Source: Enoplolaimus lenunculus (taxonomy: Eukaryota > Nematoda > Enoplea > Enoplida > Thoracostomopsidae). From it: a DNA stretch of 64,000 nt. Position 1 is the stretch's first letter. Each line of letters opens with the position of its first letter. The notes under the pieces are model-generated. The model was not told the origin of the DNA and did not search any database. It worked only from the letters and a program-made list of their open reading frames with translations. Positions 45,980 to 57,655 of the stretch are shown in pieces. The DNA lies in contig JASANG010002858.1 of NCBI GenBank assembly GCA_030248215.1, forward strand, positions 97,331-161,330, given 5' to 3'. The position numbers and the translations under genes are program-made.

Positions 45980-46510
45980 AGTATGAAAGTCCCGAGGTCC
46001 CCCCTTTTTGGGACCAAAGAATTTTTCGTCAAAAAGTTAGACAAATTATATACCATTCGCCGAAACTTGCGGAGCCGAATCGAATGTTATTTTTTTACAA
46101 TCAGACAAAATAGGCTAAAGAATTATGATCAAATAACTGATTTGTCGAGCTGTAAACCATTTGGGATGGCGACAACAGTTATTTGACAATAACGTAAAAA
46201 CCGTTAGCCAATCCTGTGATAGCCAAACACTTAAGTGTGATCGCCAAACACTTAACAGTATTTGACTCAACTATGCAAGCTGGGTCTACTCGTGTGATAT
46301 ACAATTTGTCTAAGTTTTTAACAAATTTTTTGGTCCCGAAAAGGTGGCTTGGCCTTGGGATTTTAAACATGAAACTTCAAAAAATTCAAATTTGGCTATG
46401 GAATGATCAGAGTAGAGAAGTTCATGAGAAAGCTCAAATACTGTCAAAATTTTATGAAATCCGACGATTTTTGAGCGAACGCCGGACGTAAGTGACATAA
46501 CCGAAAAGAT
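45980..46510. repeat. Long inverted-repeat element, family I, copy 2
   Basis: GTCCCGAGGTCCCCCC with AAAAAGTTAGACAAATTATA on the left is mirrored by ATACAATTTGTCTAAGTTTT and GAAAAGGTGGCTTGGCC on the right. Block order follows copy 1 at 14983-15650. Confidence 0.6.
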
Positions 46511-46874
46511 CCAAAATACGTACTTTCAACTGAAGTTATACCGCGCCGAACTACAATCCTGGCTGCAGGCTACGCCACTGTATTAAATGGCATTACGCTT
46601 TACGTCGGAACACATAAAAAGAATTTAACTAAAGTTTCAAACATAACTCGGCCAATGTTTATAAAATACTACTAGGATATTGTATATAAGTAAACTCAAA
46701 CGATACTCAGTATATATTCAATATTGATAGTAGTGTTGTCAAAACGATTCAGACTGGCTGATGCTATCTCTCATCTGTGACTCTCGGGCCTCATTGACAA
46801 AACTGTATTCGCGGTACGATACAAAAACAGCAAATAAATGATAATGACACTAAAAGATAAAAACGCATTACTAT

Positions 46875-47041
46875 CAGGCCCGTAAACAAGGGGGGACCAG
46901 GGAGGCTCAGCCCCCTCTGGAAAAATTTTGGCCAAACTAGATTCATTTCAGTTTTACTTGTAAGTCAACGAAAATCCTTGTATGCGTCTCCTGGAAAATT
47001 TTTTAGCCCCTCCCTAGCAAGGTGAGCTGGCTACGGGCCTG
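46875..47041 (+). repeat. MITE family G, reference copy
   Basis: It starts CAGGCCCGTAAACAAGGGGG and ends GAGCTGGCTACGGGCCTG, a terminal inverted repeat of about 12 bp. The interior has GGAAAAATTTTGGCC, CTTGTAAGTCAACGAAAA and CTCCCTAGCAAGG. No clear target duplication. Confidence 0.75.
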
Positions 47042-47384
47042 ATTGCCAAAGTATTTTCAGTGTTCCACAAATCATTCACTTGTTTCTGGTCGTGTGGCAA
47101 ACTCTCGTTTAGCCAAGGGCACAGGCGCGGTTTGGATATGCGGAGGCTCCATTTGTAAGGTATCAAACAGAAGCGCAGCAGCTTTATCCAAACAGCGGCA
47201 CATAGAGATCGATTATTACCAGAAACAGATTTCCGGTTACATCCAGCGCAAATTCCGGTTAAGATTTCAAACTTTTTGAGGATCTGTTAATAGATGTAGG
47301 AAAAATAAAACGAAGTAAAAATAAAACTGGTGCATAGTTTACCAAATGAGGCTATTGCACAGCATAGCAGTGTATTCCGTGGGG

Positions 47385-47722
47385 CAGGATACAACCGGAG
47401 GTCTGCCTCTGGCTCCGGCAAAAAATAGACCTCCGGCTCCGGCAAAAATCGGCAATTTAGGTATTAAAATGTTTCATAATTTTGGAAAATTTATCTGTTT
47501 AGCTAGTTTCGTTTTACTTTGGTCACAATTTTTAGGAAACAGTGTCCAAAATTTCGCAGAAAATAGCGTAACCAAACAACTTAACAACACATTGCAGATG
47601 TTGGCAAAAATGAACTAATTAACCATCATTTTACTGCCTAAAACTTTGCCTCGGCTCCGGCTCAGGCAAGTTTCGTTGACCTCTGGCGCCGGCTCCGGTA
47701 TTTTCACCCTCGGTTGCACGCT
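47385..47722 (+). repeat. MITE family D, copy 3
   Basis: It starts CAGGATACAACCGGAGGTCT and ends CTCGGTTGCACGCT. The AT-rich core matches 38004-38388 in the same orientation. Confidence 0.8.
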
Positions 47723-48753
47723 ACTCCAAGGACGTTCTCACATTTAGCGCTGTGAGAAATTTGATTGAAATCTCTAAATTTTCCATCACACAAAAACTGG
47801 TGTTATAATGTGCATTCGTAGTTTTTTTGCTTTGAAAATGGCTACAATGAATTACCAGCTGTGCTACATTTTAGCAGGAAAATAATTGTAATCAAGCCGT
47901 CGCGAACCATCCCTATCCAGTAGAAGGCGCAAAATGACTGCTCAACTGTTCTGTACCCCCAACCCAGAAGTTTTAGATTTGCTTGTAAGTGATGTCAATT
48001 CTCGTCATACCTTTTCTGAAACTTTTGGCTGACAAACCCTGATCAATTTGAGCAGCCGTCATGCCCGGGCCCGTCTCATATCATATTATTATGATCAAAA
48101 AATAAATTCATAAACAATGCATTGGACTAGAATTCAAGTTCTATACCTTTGAATAAAATGCCAAGTACGCTCTTGTATACTTCCCACCCATACTTATACT
48201 TGGACAAAGGTTAAAGAAAACGATTGTCATTGCCTAATTCTGACTTTGCATAAGCCGAAACAAAACCTAAGCCCAACCTTAATAACCTGGTATCAGGAAA
48301 GTGTACAAAAGCTGCGCAAAATGTTACTCGTTTTACCAATCATAAAATACCGCTTATATAAAACTATACCACAATATACTTCTATAAACATATGAAAGTT
48401 TGTTTGAGGTGTTTTGCAAATGTATTTGCTTAAAAGCTAAAATTTTTCTTTGCTCTATCCGTAACAACACGACTGCATTTAAAATGTGCACCCTTACTAC
48501 AAAACATTTGGCGATGAAGTATTTAGAAAAACAAATTTCAATTTGAACGTAATAGTTTATAAGACGATCCAAGTTCCAGGTAAAACATTTGGATTTTCAC
48601 ATCGCTCAATGCACAATTTAGGCCAAATTTTTATTCTGGCCTTTGGTAGGAATTATTGTACACTTTTCTCGAGGTTTTGTAGTTTTTCAGATTTCGGCAT
48701 ATTATAACAGGATCAGGATTAGCTTCTAAGACAAAGACGTATATAAGAGCACT
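47723..48753. other. No gene recognised
   Basis: AT-rich, with a weak G-like stretch near 47930-48070. Short frames on both strands at 48354-48707 have no support. Confidence 0.4.
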
Positions 48754-48954
48754 GGCCAATGTATAGAACAGGGCCGGAACAGTAAAATAAGCAATTCCTA
48801 AGCCTAAGCCTAAGTCTAACCTAAGCTTATGGATGAGCCTGTTCATAAGCCTAAGCATAAGCCTAAGCTTAAGCAAAAAAATTAGTCTAAAGCTTAAACT
48901 GACTCTATTATAGCCCCTCCGGAAAACGATCCGGCCCTGTTCTATAGATGGGCC
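48754..48954 (+). repeat. TTAGGC-core MITE, family B, with perfect 8-bp target duplication
   Basis: It starts GGCCAATGTATAGAACAGGG and ends CCCTGTTCTATAGATGGGCC. AGAGCACT lies directly on both sides (48746-48753 and 48955-48962). The core holds TTAGGC complements in two patches, followed by TTAGTCTAAAGCTTAAAC. Length 201 bp. Confidence 0.93.
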
Positions 48955-48962
48955 AGAGCACT

Positions 48963-50129
48963 GATCTTAAATGTAAACTAATTCACTCTGTATCGCCCAT
49001 ATCCTATTACACCTGCGATCAACATTTATAATTTTCTCTACTAAGAAGAGTCCATAATTTAAAAATATTTTTTGCATCATCAAAATAACGCCGAATTACA
49101 AAAGAGAATTGTGGAACAAGTGTACATAACACTTGCGTTACATTTCTGCAATTATTTCTCACAAAGACATATAAATGTATGTGACAAATGCATCATTTCT
49201 TTTCTTCAAAACACTCCGAAGCCCAATGCGCTAGCAGCTAAATTGGTTTAAATTGGTTGATTATACATTTTTTCGGCTGTTGATAAACGCGCAATTGTAT
49301 CCGACAACGTTTCACTTTGCAACCAACTGCTGGTGTGCTTTAAACAAGGAATCAAATTGCACTTTCCAGTTTATTTTTCACAAATTGTGCGATTAAAACC
49401 CAACGAGCGTTGCTTGAATTTCATTTTGGAAAGAGGTCAAGTCATCTAAAGCTTTTTTTTCTTGTGACCGAGAAGAGAAAATTTGTTAAACATGTTCAAG
49501 TAGGAATTATCCAGCCTTTCAATGTACTTTTTTCTAGTCCACAAATTTTGAGGGTTATATTTACCAATCGCACCCATGTATACGCCCCAGTTATCTGAGG
49601 TGCAGCCAAAAACTGCATTCGAAAGCACACGTTGGTTAAGCAGAGTACAGCTTCTGCGCCATCATCTGACAGCGTAGGCAGATTATACCGCATCAGAACT
49701 GCAGTAACAACAACAACAACAGCTGGCAATTGTTTTTGGTATCATTTATCAAAACATTTAACAGGTCTTTCGCGCTGTATCCATCTTTCGCGGTGAGATT
49801 TGTGATAAACCCAGAATCAATATGTTGCAAGAGTACGAAATGCTTGTCACGAATGCTGAATAATTGGTAAATGTCCATGGGTGCAACCGGATATCCGTTG
49901 TCAAAAAATCTGTGAATAAACTTCGTTTTTGAGAAATCTCGGAGTTTTTAGGTTATCCACGTAATAATGCGCACACTACTGTAAAAACAGTTCAGGTCTG
50001 TGCAAAACGCTAAGGACAAATGTTTTTAAGGAACTCTGTTATAAGGATGTTATTAGACCTAGTCCCTTTGCAGAGGGCAAAGACAACATAGGCACTATGC
50101 TTACAGTATTTCTGATATAATTATACGGC
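48963..50129. other. No gene recognised
   Basis: AT-rich DNA. A family D/E-like terminus GGGTGCAACCGGATATCCG lies near 49880 without a partner. A short AAC run lies near 49710. Confidence 0.4.
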
Positions 50130-50235
50130 GGCCGATGTAAAGATCAGGGGCGGTTCGTTTTTCTATTAACGAGACTGCAATAGAGTAAGTTTACTTTAGA
50201 CTAATCTTTTTGCTTAGGCTTTAGGTATAGTCTCA
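50130..50235 (+). repeat. TTAGGC-core MITE fragment, family C
   Basis: It starts GGCCGATGTAAAGATCAGGG. Unlike complete copies it then reads the AATAGAGTAAGTTTACTTTA block early and has only one TTAGGC patch; the right end is not recognisable. Confidence 0.55.
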
Positions 50236-50718
50236 TTTTTGCTACCTGGACTCGTGTTCTGACCCTACTACCTTCGAAATTAAGCTCATGTTAGAACGTC
50301 GTTTTCGGCACTGGTCCTAAGAGCATGAGTAGGTGGACAATTTTTTACAACTATGGGCGTATTGGACCATTTACGATAAAGGCCGCCCATTGTCCTGCAG
50401 GACAGCAATATACTAGACATATACAAAAAATATATATACTGAGAGTGTGGTGTAGTAGGGGCAGTTCTGAGGCTGACCAGGATAAGTGTTCCGGCCCACG
50501 TATACTTGACTGCCGTCAAAAATCCCAACGTCCCAGCTAAAAAAATGATAGCACTTGTTTGTAGATGGAATTTTGCGATTTCAAAAGAATTCATTGCAAA
50601 CAATACCATTGGCTTTATAGTCTTAGGTTTTCGGTTTAGGATTAGGTAATCCTTTGGCTCAAGATTAGGTCTAGGAATAGGCAAGGCTGTTTTGGATTAA
50701 GCAAGGGTTCGTCTTAGG
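50236..50718. other. No gene supported
   Basis: A 132-codon minus-strand frame (50684-50286) partly translates a degenerate TTAGGC patch at about 50620-50690, so I do not accept it as a gene. Confidence 0.4.
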
Positions 50719-51075
50719 CAAGGTACATCCGGAGGTCTGCCTCAGGCTCCGGCTCCGGCAGAAAATCAGCCTCCGTCTCCGGTAGAATTTTTGCCGGAGG
50801 TTCCGGAAATTTCGGTAGTAAAATTTTTGCATAATTTTGCATAATTTATCTGTTTAGCACGTTTCGTTTTACTTTTATCACAATTTTCAGCAAAGAATTT
50901 CCGAAATGTCGCAGAAAATTACGTAAAACCAAGCAACTTTACAATATATTGTAGATATTGGCCAAAAATTAACTAAGTAACCATGATTATTACTACATAA
51001 TTTCGCACTATCTCCGGCTCCGGCAAGTTTCGTTGACCTCCGTCTCCGCTGTTTTTCACCTCCGGTTGCCCGCTG
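50719..51075 (+). repeat. MITE family D, copy 4
   Basis: It starts CAAGGTACATCCGGAGGTCT and ends CCTCCGGTTGCCCGCTG. Flanking octamers GTCTTAGG and ATCTTCGG match at 6 of 8, so the insertion was into a TTAGGC-like patch. Confidence 0.8.
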
Positions 51076-51232
51076 ATCTTCGGCTTAGGTGAGAATTAAG
51101 TGTTTAAACTTTATAGATGCCTAATCTTTATGCATTAACTTTATAGGCTACGGCTTAAGCGTAAGCTTAGGTTTAAACTTAGGCTGATGCTTTTGGAGCA
51201 GGCTTAGGCTTTGGTTAAACATCGATTAGACC

Positions 51233-51542
51233 GTGTGCAACCGGATGTGAAAAAACCAGAGCCGGAGGTAAACGAAACTTGCCGAAGCCGGAGGTGATGC
51301 GAAATTAGGTAGAAAAATGATAGTAAAATAGTTAATTTTAGCCAATATCTGCAATATGATACGTTGCTTAGTTTTACGCTAATTTTCTGCGACATTTCGG
51401 AAACTCTTTCTTGAAAATTGTGACAAAAGTAACGCGAAACGCGCTAAACAGATAAATTTTGCAAAATTTTAATACCGAAATTGCCGGAACATCCAGCAAA
51501 AATTTCACCGGAGCCGAAGGCAGACCTCCTGTTGTACTCTGC
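51233..51542 (-). repeat. MITE family D, copy 5, inverted relative to copy 4
   Basis: It starts GTGTGCAACCGGATGTG and ends GGCAGACCTCCTGTTGTACT. The core matches copy 1. With copy 4 it forms an inverted pair separated by about 160 bp of degenerate TTAGGC-like DNA. Confidence 0.8.
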
Positions 51543-51789
51543 CATGGAGTAGAATGCTATGCCGTGCATCTTAACAGGAATTTACACAGGGTGTACCGCA
51601 TATGCGTTTCTTGCAAAAATCGATCTCTATGTGCTATAGGTTTGGGCTTAGGCTTTCGGTTAAGCTTTGGTTTAAGCATAGATTAGACCTTAAACGAACC
51701 TTTGACTAAACCCTTGGCTTAGGCATAGGCTGACGCTTTAGAAATAGGCTTTGGTTTAAGCATAGATTAAATCTCAAATGACCTTTGGG
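51543..51789. repeat. Degenerate TTAGGC-like patch
   Basis: Scattered GGCTTAGGC, GCTTTGGTTTAAGC and TTAGACC motifs occur without element ends. Similar sequence lies at 51090-51232 and 52310-52460. Confidence 0.5.
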
Positions 51790-52310
51790 CTAAATCTGGG
51801 TCTTTCGGTTATCCCCCGCCCGCGTTTGCCCTAAAATTGTCGGATTTTGAAAATTTTTTTGCATATTTGTGCTTCTCATGATTTGCACTGATCATTTCAC
51901 AATCAAATTTGAATTTTTGAAAAATTAGATTTTTAAGGTCTCGTAAATCCCCCTTGTGTCCCAAAAAACTTTTTGTCCAAAAGTTTAACAAGTTATATAC
52001 CATTCGACGCAGCTTGCAGAGATCGATCGGTCGAACGGTGTTAAATTTCTTAATCAGACGACTTGTTAACAAGTTCGCCAAATCATTTGACAATAATTCG
52101 ATAACCAATCGTCTGATTGCAAAAAAAATTAACATCATTCGACTCAGCTCTGCAAGCTGCAAAAATCGAATTTTTCAAAAATATAAATTTGGCCATGGAA
52201 TGATCAGGGGAGGCCATGTGAACCTCAAATACTCAAAAAATTTTAACATCCGACTACTTTTTGGCAAAGGCACGCTGGGGGGAAAACCGAAAAGACCCCT
52301 AAATCTTCGA
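51790..52310. repeat. Long inverted-repeat element, family I, copy 3
   Basis: TCTTTCGGTTATCCCCCGCC on the left pairs with GGGGGGAAAACCGAAAAGAC on the right. AACAAGTTATATACCATTCG lies in the left arm. Frames of 117-137 codons on both strands are produced by the repeat. Confidence 0.65.
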
Positions 52311-52782
52311 CAAAGCTTTATGCTTTGGCTTGATCTAGGTATGGGCTTAAACCTTTGGTTACGATAAATAGACATATGCTTAATAAATGACCCTTGGGAT
52401 AAATCTTTGGCATAAACTTGGGCTTAGGTTCATACTTAGGTTTAGGCCTAGGTGAGAGGTGCACCCATCTTCATCCATATTCCGAAATCCCAAAATCCCA
52501 CAATCGACCAGATGTTCCAATATCAATGAATTGCTTTGTGTGTGCGGTCCGGGAGGCGACAACCTCACATCCTGCTTAGTGTGTTGAATCTGTTGGGGCC
52601 AGGGGGGCGGCACCACCACTGATGAGAATCCAATTAAACAAAATTTTTTTATGTAGAGGGGCATTTTCTTGTTGTGGGCCCAGCTGTCCGTCTGTCCACA
52701 TTGTTCCAACTGTCCCGCTGTCCCAAGCGAAGCCATCATGATTTTGCCACATGACCAATGTTCCGGCCTGCTTTTACCAAAA
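52311..52782. other. No gene supported; short GTCCC-rich block
   Basis: 52680-52730 has several TGTCC and TGTCCCG motifs (ACTGTCCCGCTGTCCCAAGC) that resemble the core of the 37-bp minisatellite starting 1 kb downstream. Minus-strand frames here have no domain support. Confidence 0.4.
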
Positions 52783-53139
52783 GTTTTAAGTGTTTTATTT
52801 TTCTGCCAACATAATTGAGGTGTGAATATATACCGATCTTCCAAAAATTGTACAGAAAAAGCGGTGGATGCATCATAATTTTGGCCAATGTAAATAACAG
52901 GGGCGGAAACGTATTATAAGCATATTCGTAAGCTTAAGTCAAGCAAAAAATTAGTCTAAAGATTAAGCTTACTTTTTTCCAATCCCATAGAAAAACTTAC
53001 CGCTCCTGATCTTTACATGGGGCGAAATTTTTAAGATATTTATAACTCAATTTGAAAGTAAAAATAACAGAATTTCCGTTATTTCTTTAACGGAAGCAGA
53101 CACCGATTTTACCGGAAACGGATATCCATTTACACCCTG
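52783..53139 (+). repeat. MITE family F, interrupted by a TTAGGC-core MITE
   Basis: The left part (GTTTTATTTTTCTGCCAACA, GATGCATCATAATTTT) and right part (GAAATTTTTAAGATATTTAT, then GGATATCCATTTACACCCTG) together follow the order of family F at 782-1180. Between them lies the complete element at 52883-53023. The far left end is missing. Confidence 0.75.
52883..53023 (+). repeat. TTAGGC-type MITE, family C, short core, nested
   Basis: It starts GGCCAATGTAAATAACAGGG and ends CCTGATCTTTACATGGGGC. Flanks ATAATTTT and GAAATTTT are similar octamers. The core keeps the AGTCTAAAGATTAAGCTTAC block but only remnants of TTAGGC. It is inserted in a family F element, so it is younger than that copy. Confidence 0.8.
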
Positions 53140-53686
53140 CCAAATGGTAGCTTTGCTATTCAATTCTGGACTGTTAAATATTTTTCAGTCTAGTTCCAGT
53201 TATTGGGACCTTATATACTTTAACAAATGAATCAAATTGTGTATCTTTACTGAATTCAATTTGAGTCACGAAGCAATTACGCACTTTAATAAGGGTAAGT
53301 AACATTAATGTACTAATTAGTAATTTTAGACTATACCCAGTTACACCTTCCAAATAGGGAAATAGACTCCTATCGATCCAGACTCGATATAGGGACCCAA
53401 AACTTTTATTATTTCCCCACCTATTTGGGCCACTACAGTACAATGACATCGCAATGTTTACAATGACAAATGTTCCGGTCCATACACCTTTTTGTGCTGT
53501 CCCGTCTTTTGCTGGGACTGCAAAAGGGTACGCTTGGATTCCAGATTTTGTGCTTTGGTACACTTTTTTTGAACACGTAAAATTAGGCTTGCGAATATGT
53601 TAAATCTACAGTTGCGGTGCTAAAGGTAACATTGGCCAACGTTTTGGTTATGTTAACTACAAACGCCTGCCAACTAAGCCTAAACA
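53140..53686. other. No gene supported
   Basis: A 129-codon minus-strand frame (53563-53174) ends near the satellite boundary and has no domain. The sequence is not clearly repeated elsewhere in the window. Confidence 0.35.
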
Positions 53687-56600
53687 TGAGCTCGAAGTTG
53701 TCCCGGCTGTCCCGACAGACCCAACGAAAACACAAGCTCGAAGCTTTCCCGGCTGTCCCGACCGACCCAACGAAAACACACACTCGAAGCTGTCCCGCCC
53801 GACCCAGCGAAAACATAGGCTCGAAGCTGTCCCGGCTGTCCGACCGACCAAACGAAAACACCTCAAAGTGTCCCAACTGTCCCGACAGACCCAGGAAAAC
53901 ACACACTCGAAGCTGTTCCGGTGGTCCCGCCCGACCCAGCAAAAACATTGGCTCGAAGCTGTCCCGGCTGTCCCGACCGACACAACTAAAACACACGCTC
54001 GAAGCTGTCCCGCCCGACCCAGCGAAAATATAGGCTCGAAGCTGTCCCGACCGACCCAACGAAAACACCCGCTCGAAGTTGTCCCGGCTGTCCCGACCGA
54101 CCCAACGAAAACACACGCTCGAAGCTGTCTCGGCTGTCCCGCCCGACCCGGCAAAAGCATAGGCTCGAATCTGTCCCGGCTGTCCCGACCGACCCAGCGG
54201 AAAAACACGCTCGCAGCTGTCCCAGCTGTCCCGACCGACCCAACGAAAACACAAGCTCGAAGCTGTCCCGCCCGACCTAGCAAAAACATAGGCTCGAATT
54301 TGTTCCGGCGGACCCAACGAAAACTCAAGCTCAAAGCTTTCCCGCCTGTCCCGACCGACCCAACGAAAACACACACTCGAAGCTGTCTCGCCCGACCCAG
54401 CGAAAACATAGGCTCGAAGCTGTCCCGACCGACCCAACGCAAACACCTCGAAGGTGTCCCGACTGACCCAGAAAAACACACGCTCGAAGCTGTTCCGGTA
54501 GTCCCGCCCGACCCAGCAAAAACTTTGGTTCGAAGTTGTCCCGGCTGTCCCTACCGACACAACGAAAACACACGCTGGAAGCTATCCCGCCCGACCCAGC
54601 GAAAATATAGGCTCGAAGCTGTCCCGACCGACCCAACGAAAACACACGCTCGAAGCTGTCTCGGCTGTCCCGCCCGACCCAGCAAAAGCATAGGCTCGAA
54701 TCTGTCCCGACCGACCCAGCGGAAAAACACGCTCGCAGCTGTCCCAGCTGTCCCGACTGACCTAACGAAAACACAAGCTCGAAGCTGTCCCGCCCGACCT
54801 AGCAAAAACATAGGCTCGAATCTGTTCCGGCGGACCCAACGAAAACACACGCTCAAAACTTTCCCGGCTGTCCCGACCGACCCAACGAAAACACACACTC
54901 GAAGCTGTCTCGCCCGACCCAGCGAAAACATAGGCTCGAAGCTGTCCCGGCTGTTCCGACCGACCCAACGAAAACACCTCGAAGGTGTCCCGACCGATCC
55001 AGGAAAACGCACGTTCGAAGCTGTCCCTGTGGTCCCGCCCGACCCAGCAAAAACATTGGCTCGAAGCTGTCCCGATCGACACAACGAGAACACGCTCGAA
55101 GCTGTCCCGCTAGACCCAGCGAAAATATAGGCTCGAAGCTGTCACGAGCGACCCAACGAAAACACACGCTCGAAGCTGTCTCGGCTGTCACGCCCGACCC
55201 AGCAAAAGCATAGGCTCGAATCTGTCCCGACCGACCCAACGGAAAAACACGCTCGCAGCTGTCCCGACCGACCCAACGAAAACACAAGCTCGACGCTGCC
55301 CCGCCCGAACCAGCAAAAACATTGGCTCGAAGCTGTCCCTTCTGTCCCTCCCGACCCAGCAAAAACATTGGCTCGAAGATGTCCCGGCTATCCCGCCCGA
55401 CCCAGCAAAAACACAGGCTCGAATCTGTCTCGACTGACCCAACAAAAACACACGCTCGAAGCTGTCCCGGCACCGAACGAAAATACAATATCGAAGCTGT
55501 CCCGGCGGACCCAGCAAAAAATAGGCTCGAAGCTGTTTCGACCGACCCAACGGAAAAACACGCTCGCAGCTGTCCCAGCTGTCCCGACCGACCCAACGGA
55601 AACACACGCTCGAAGTTGTCCCGGCTGTCCCGACCGACCCAACGAAAACACAAGCTCGAAGCTGTCCCGCCCGACCTAGCAAAAACATAGGCTCGAATCT
55701 GTCCCGGCGAACCCAATGAAAACACACGCTCAAAGCTTTCCCGGCTGTCCCGACCGACCCAACGAAAACACACACTCGAAGCTGTCCCGCCCGACCCAGC
55801 GAAAACATAGGCTCGAAGCTGTCCCGGCTGTCCGACCGACCAAACGAAAACACCTCAAAGGTGTCCCAACTGTCCCGACAGACCCAGGAAAACACACACT
55901 CGAAGCTGTTCCGGTGGTCCCGCCCGACCCAGCAAAAACATTGGCTCGAAGCTGTCCCGGCTGTCCCGACCGACACAACTAAAACACACGCTCGAAGCTG
56001 TCCCGCCCGACCCAGCGAAAATATAGGCTCGAAGCTGTCCCGACCGACCCAACGAAAACACCCGCTCGAAGTTGTCCCGGCTGTCCCGACCGACCCAACG
56101 AAAACACACGCTCGAAGCTGTCTCGGGTGTCCCGCCCGACCCGGCAAAAGCATAGGCTCGAATCTGTCCCGGCTGTCCCGACCGACCCAGCGGAAAAACA
56201 CGCTCGCAGCTGTCCCAGCTGTCCCGACCGACCCAACGAAAACACAAGCTCGAAGCTGTCCCGCCCGACCTAGCAAAAACATAGGCTCGAATTTGTTCCG
56301 GCGGACCCAACGAAAACTCAAGCTCAAAGCTTTCCCGCCTGTCCCGACCGACCCAACGAAAACACACACTCGAAGCTGTCTCGCCCGTCCCAGCGAAAAC
56401 ATAGGCTCGAAGCTGTCCCGACTGACCCAACGCAAACACCTCGAAGGAGTCCCGACTGACCCAGAAAAACACACGCTCGAAGCTGTCCCGGTGGTCCCGC
56501 CCGACCCAGCAAAAACTTTGGTTCGAAGTTGTCCCGGCTGTCCCTACCGACACAACGAAAACACACGCTGGAAGCTATCCCGCCCGACCCAGCGAAAATA

Positions 56601-57110
56601 TAGGCTCGAAGCTGTCCCGACCGACCCAACGAAAACACACGCTCGAAGCTGTCTCGGCTGTCCCGCCCGACCCAGCAAAAGCATAGGCTCGAATCTGTCC
56701 CGACCGACCCAGCGGAAAAACACGCTCGCAGCTGTCCCGACCGACCCAACGAAAACACAAGCTCGACGCTGCCCCGCCCGAACCAGCAAAAACATTGGCT
56801 CGAAGCTGTCCCTTCTGTCCCTCCCAACCCAGCAAAAACATTGGCTCGAAGATGTCCCGGCTATCCCGCCCGACCCAGCAAAAACACAGGCTCGAATCTG
56901 TCTCGACTGACCCAACAAAAACACACGCTCGAAGCTGTCCCGGCACCGAAGGAAAATACAATATCGAAGCTGTCCCGGCGGACCCAGCAAAAAATAGGCT
57001 CGAAGCTGTCCCGGCCAACCCAACAAGAACGCACGCTCGAAGCTGTCTTGGCTGTCCCGCCCGACTCTGCAAAAACACAGGCTCAAAGCTGTCCCTCCGT
57101 CCCAGCACAA
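53687..57110. repeat. GC-rich 37-bp minisatellite, block 1
   Basis: The unit starts GCTCGAAGCTGTCCCG and ends in one of two forms: type A (ACCGACCCAACGAAAACACAC) or type B (CCCGACCCAGCAAAAACATAG). A and B largely alternate, and a 12-bp GCTGTCCCGACC-type insert is often present. Units contain no stop codon in most frames on either strand, which yields overlapping frames of up to several hundred codons. Higher-order copies of about 1990 bp occur (53860 versus 55852) with very few differences. Confidence 0.95.
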
Positions 57111-57655
57111 ATATATGGGCAGGAGTGCTGGCCTGCTGCTGTCCCGCACAACAGAATGCCCCTCAGAGTAACATTGGCCGATATCCGGGTACACCCTGCA
57201 GGCTAGTAATATTTCCGGGGCGCGAAATCCCTATGGGGAACAAATGAAAGTTGAGGTATGCACATGCAAACTACAATTTGTCTGCATCACAGGAAAGTAC
57301 CTGCTCGAATCACGAGAAAACATTTTATTTACTCAACAGACACTAAACGAAACTCCATAACAATCCAACTTTTGGACTGAATGAAACATATCTTGACGGT
57401 TTTGTGCAAAGTAATTATTAATTCAGTCATCCGTTGCAACATGTTACATAACAAGAAACGAAATTTTGCAGACCATCAGCATTAAGGTAAATATACACAA
57501 CAACCTAATTTTACATTTTGCACGCATCGTACGCGTGTTAAAATTACAGACCTGGCCATCTGGCATATCTTTGTAAAACTTTATATTGAAAATTAGCAAA
57601 ATTGGTTGTTCATATTTTAAACTGATATATTTGTCAAAGATATTTTGCATTTGTA

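Noticed and set aside
50286-50684. 132-codon minus-strand frame with hydrophobic stretches
   Set aside because: It partly translates a degenerate TTAGGC patch and shows no recognisable domain.
53174-53563. 129-codon minus-strand frame upstream of the satellite
   Set aside because: No domain, no conserved motif and no splice signals at sensible places.
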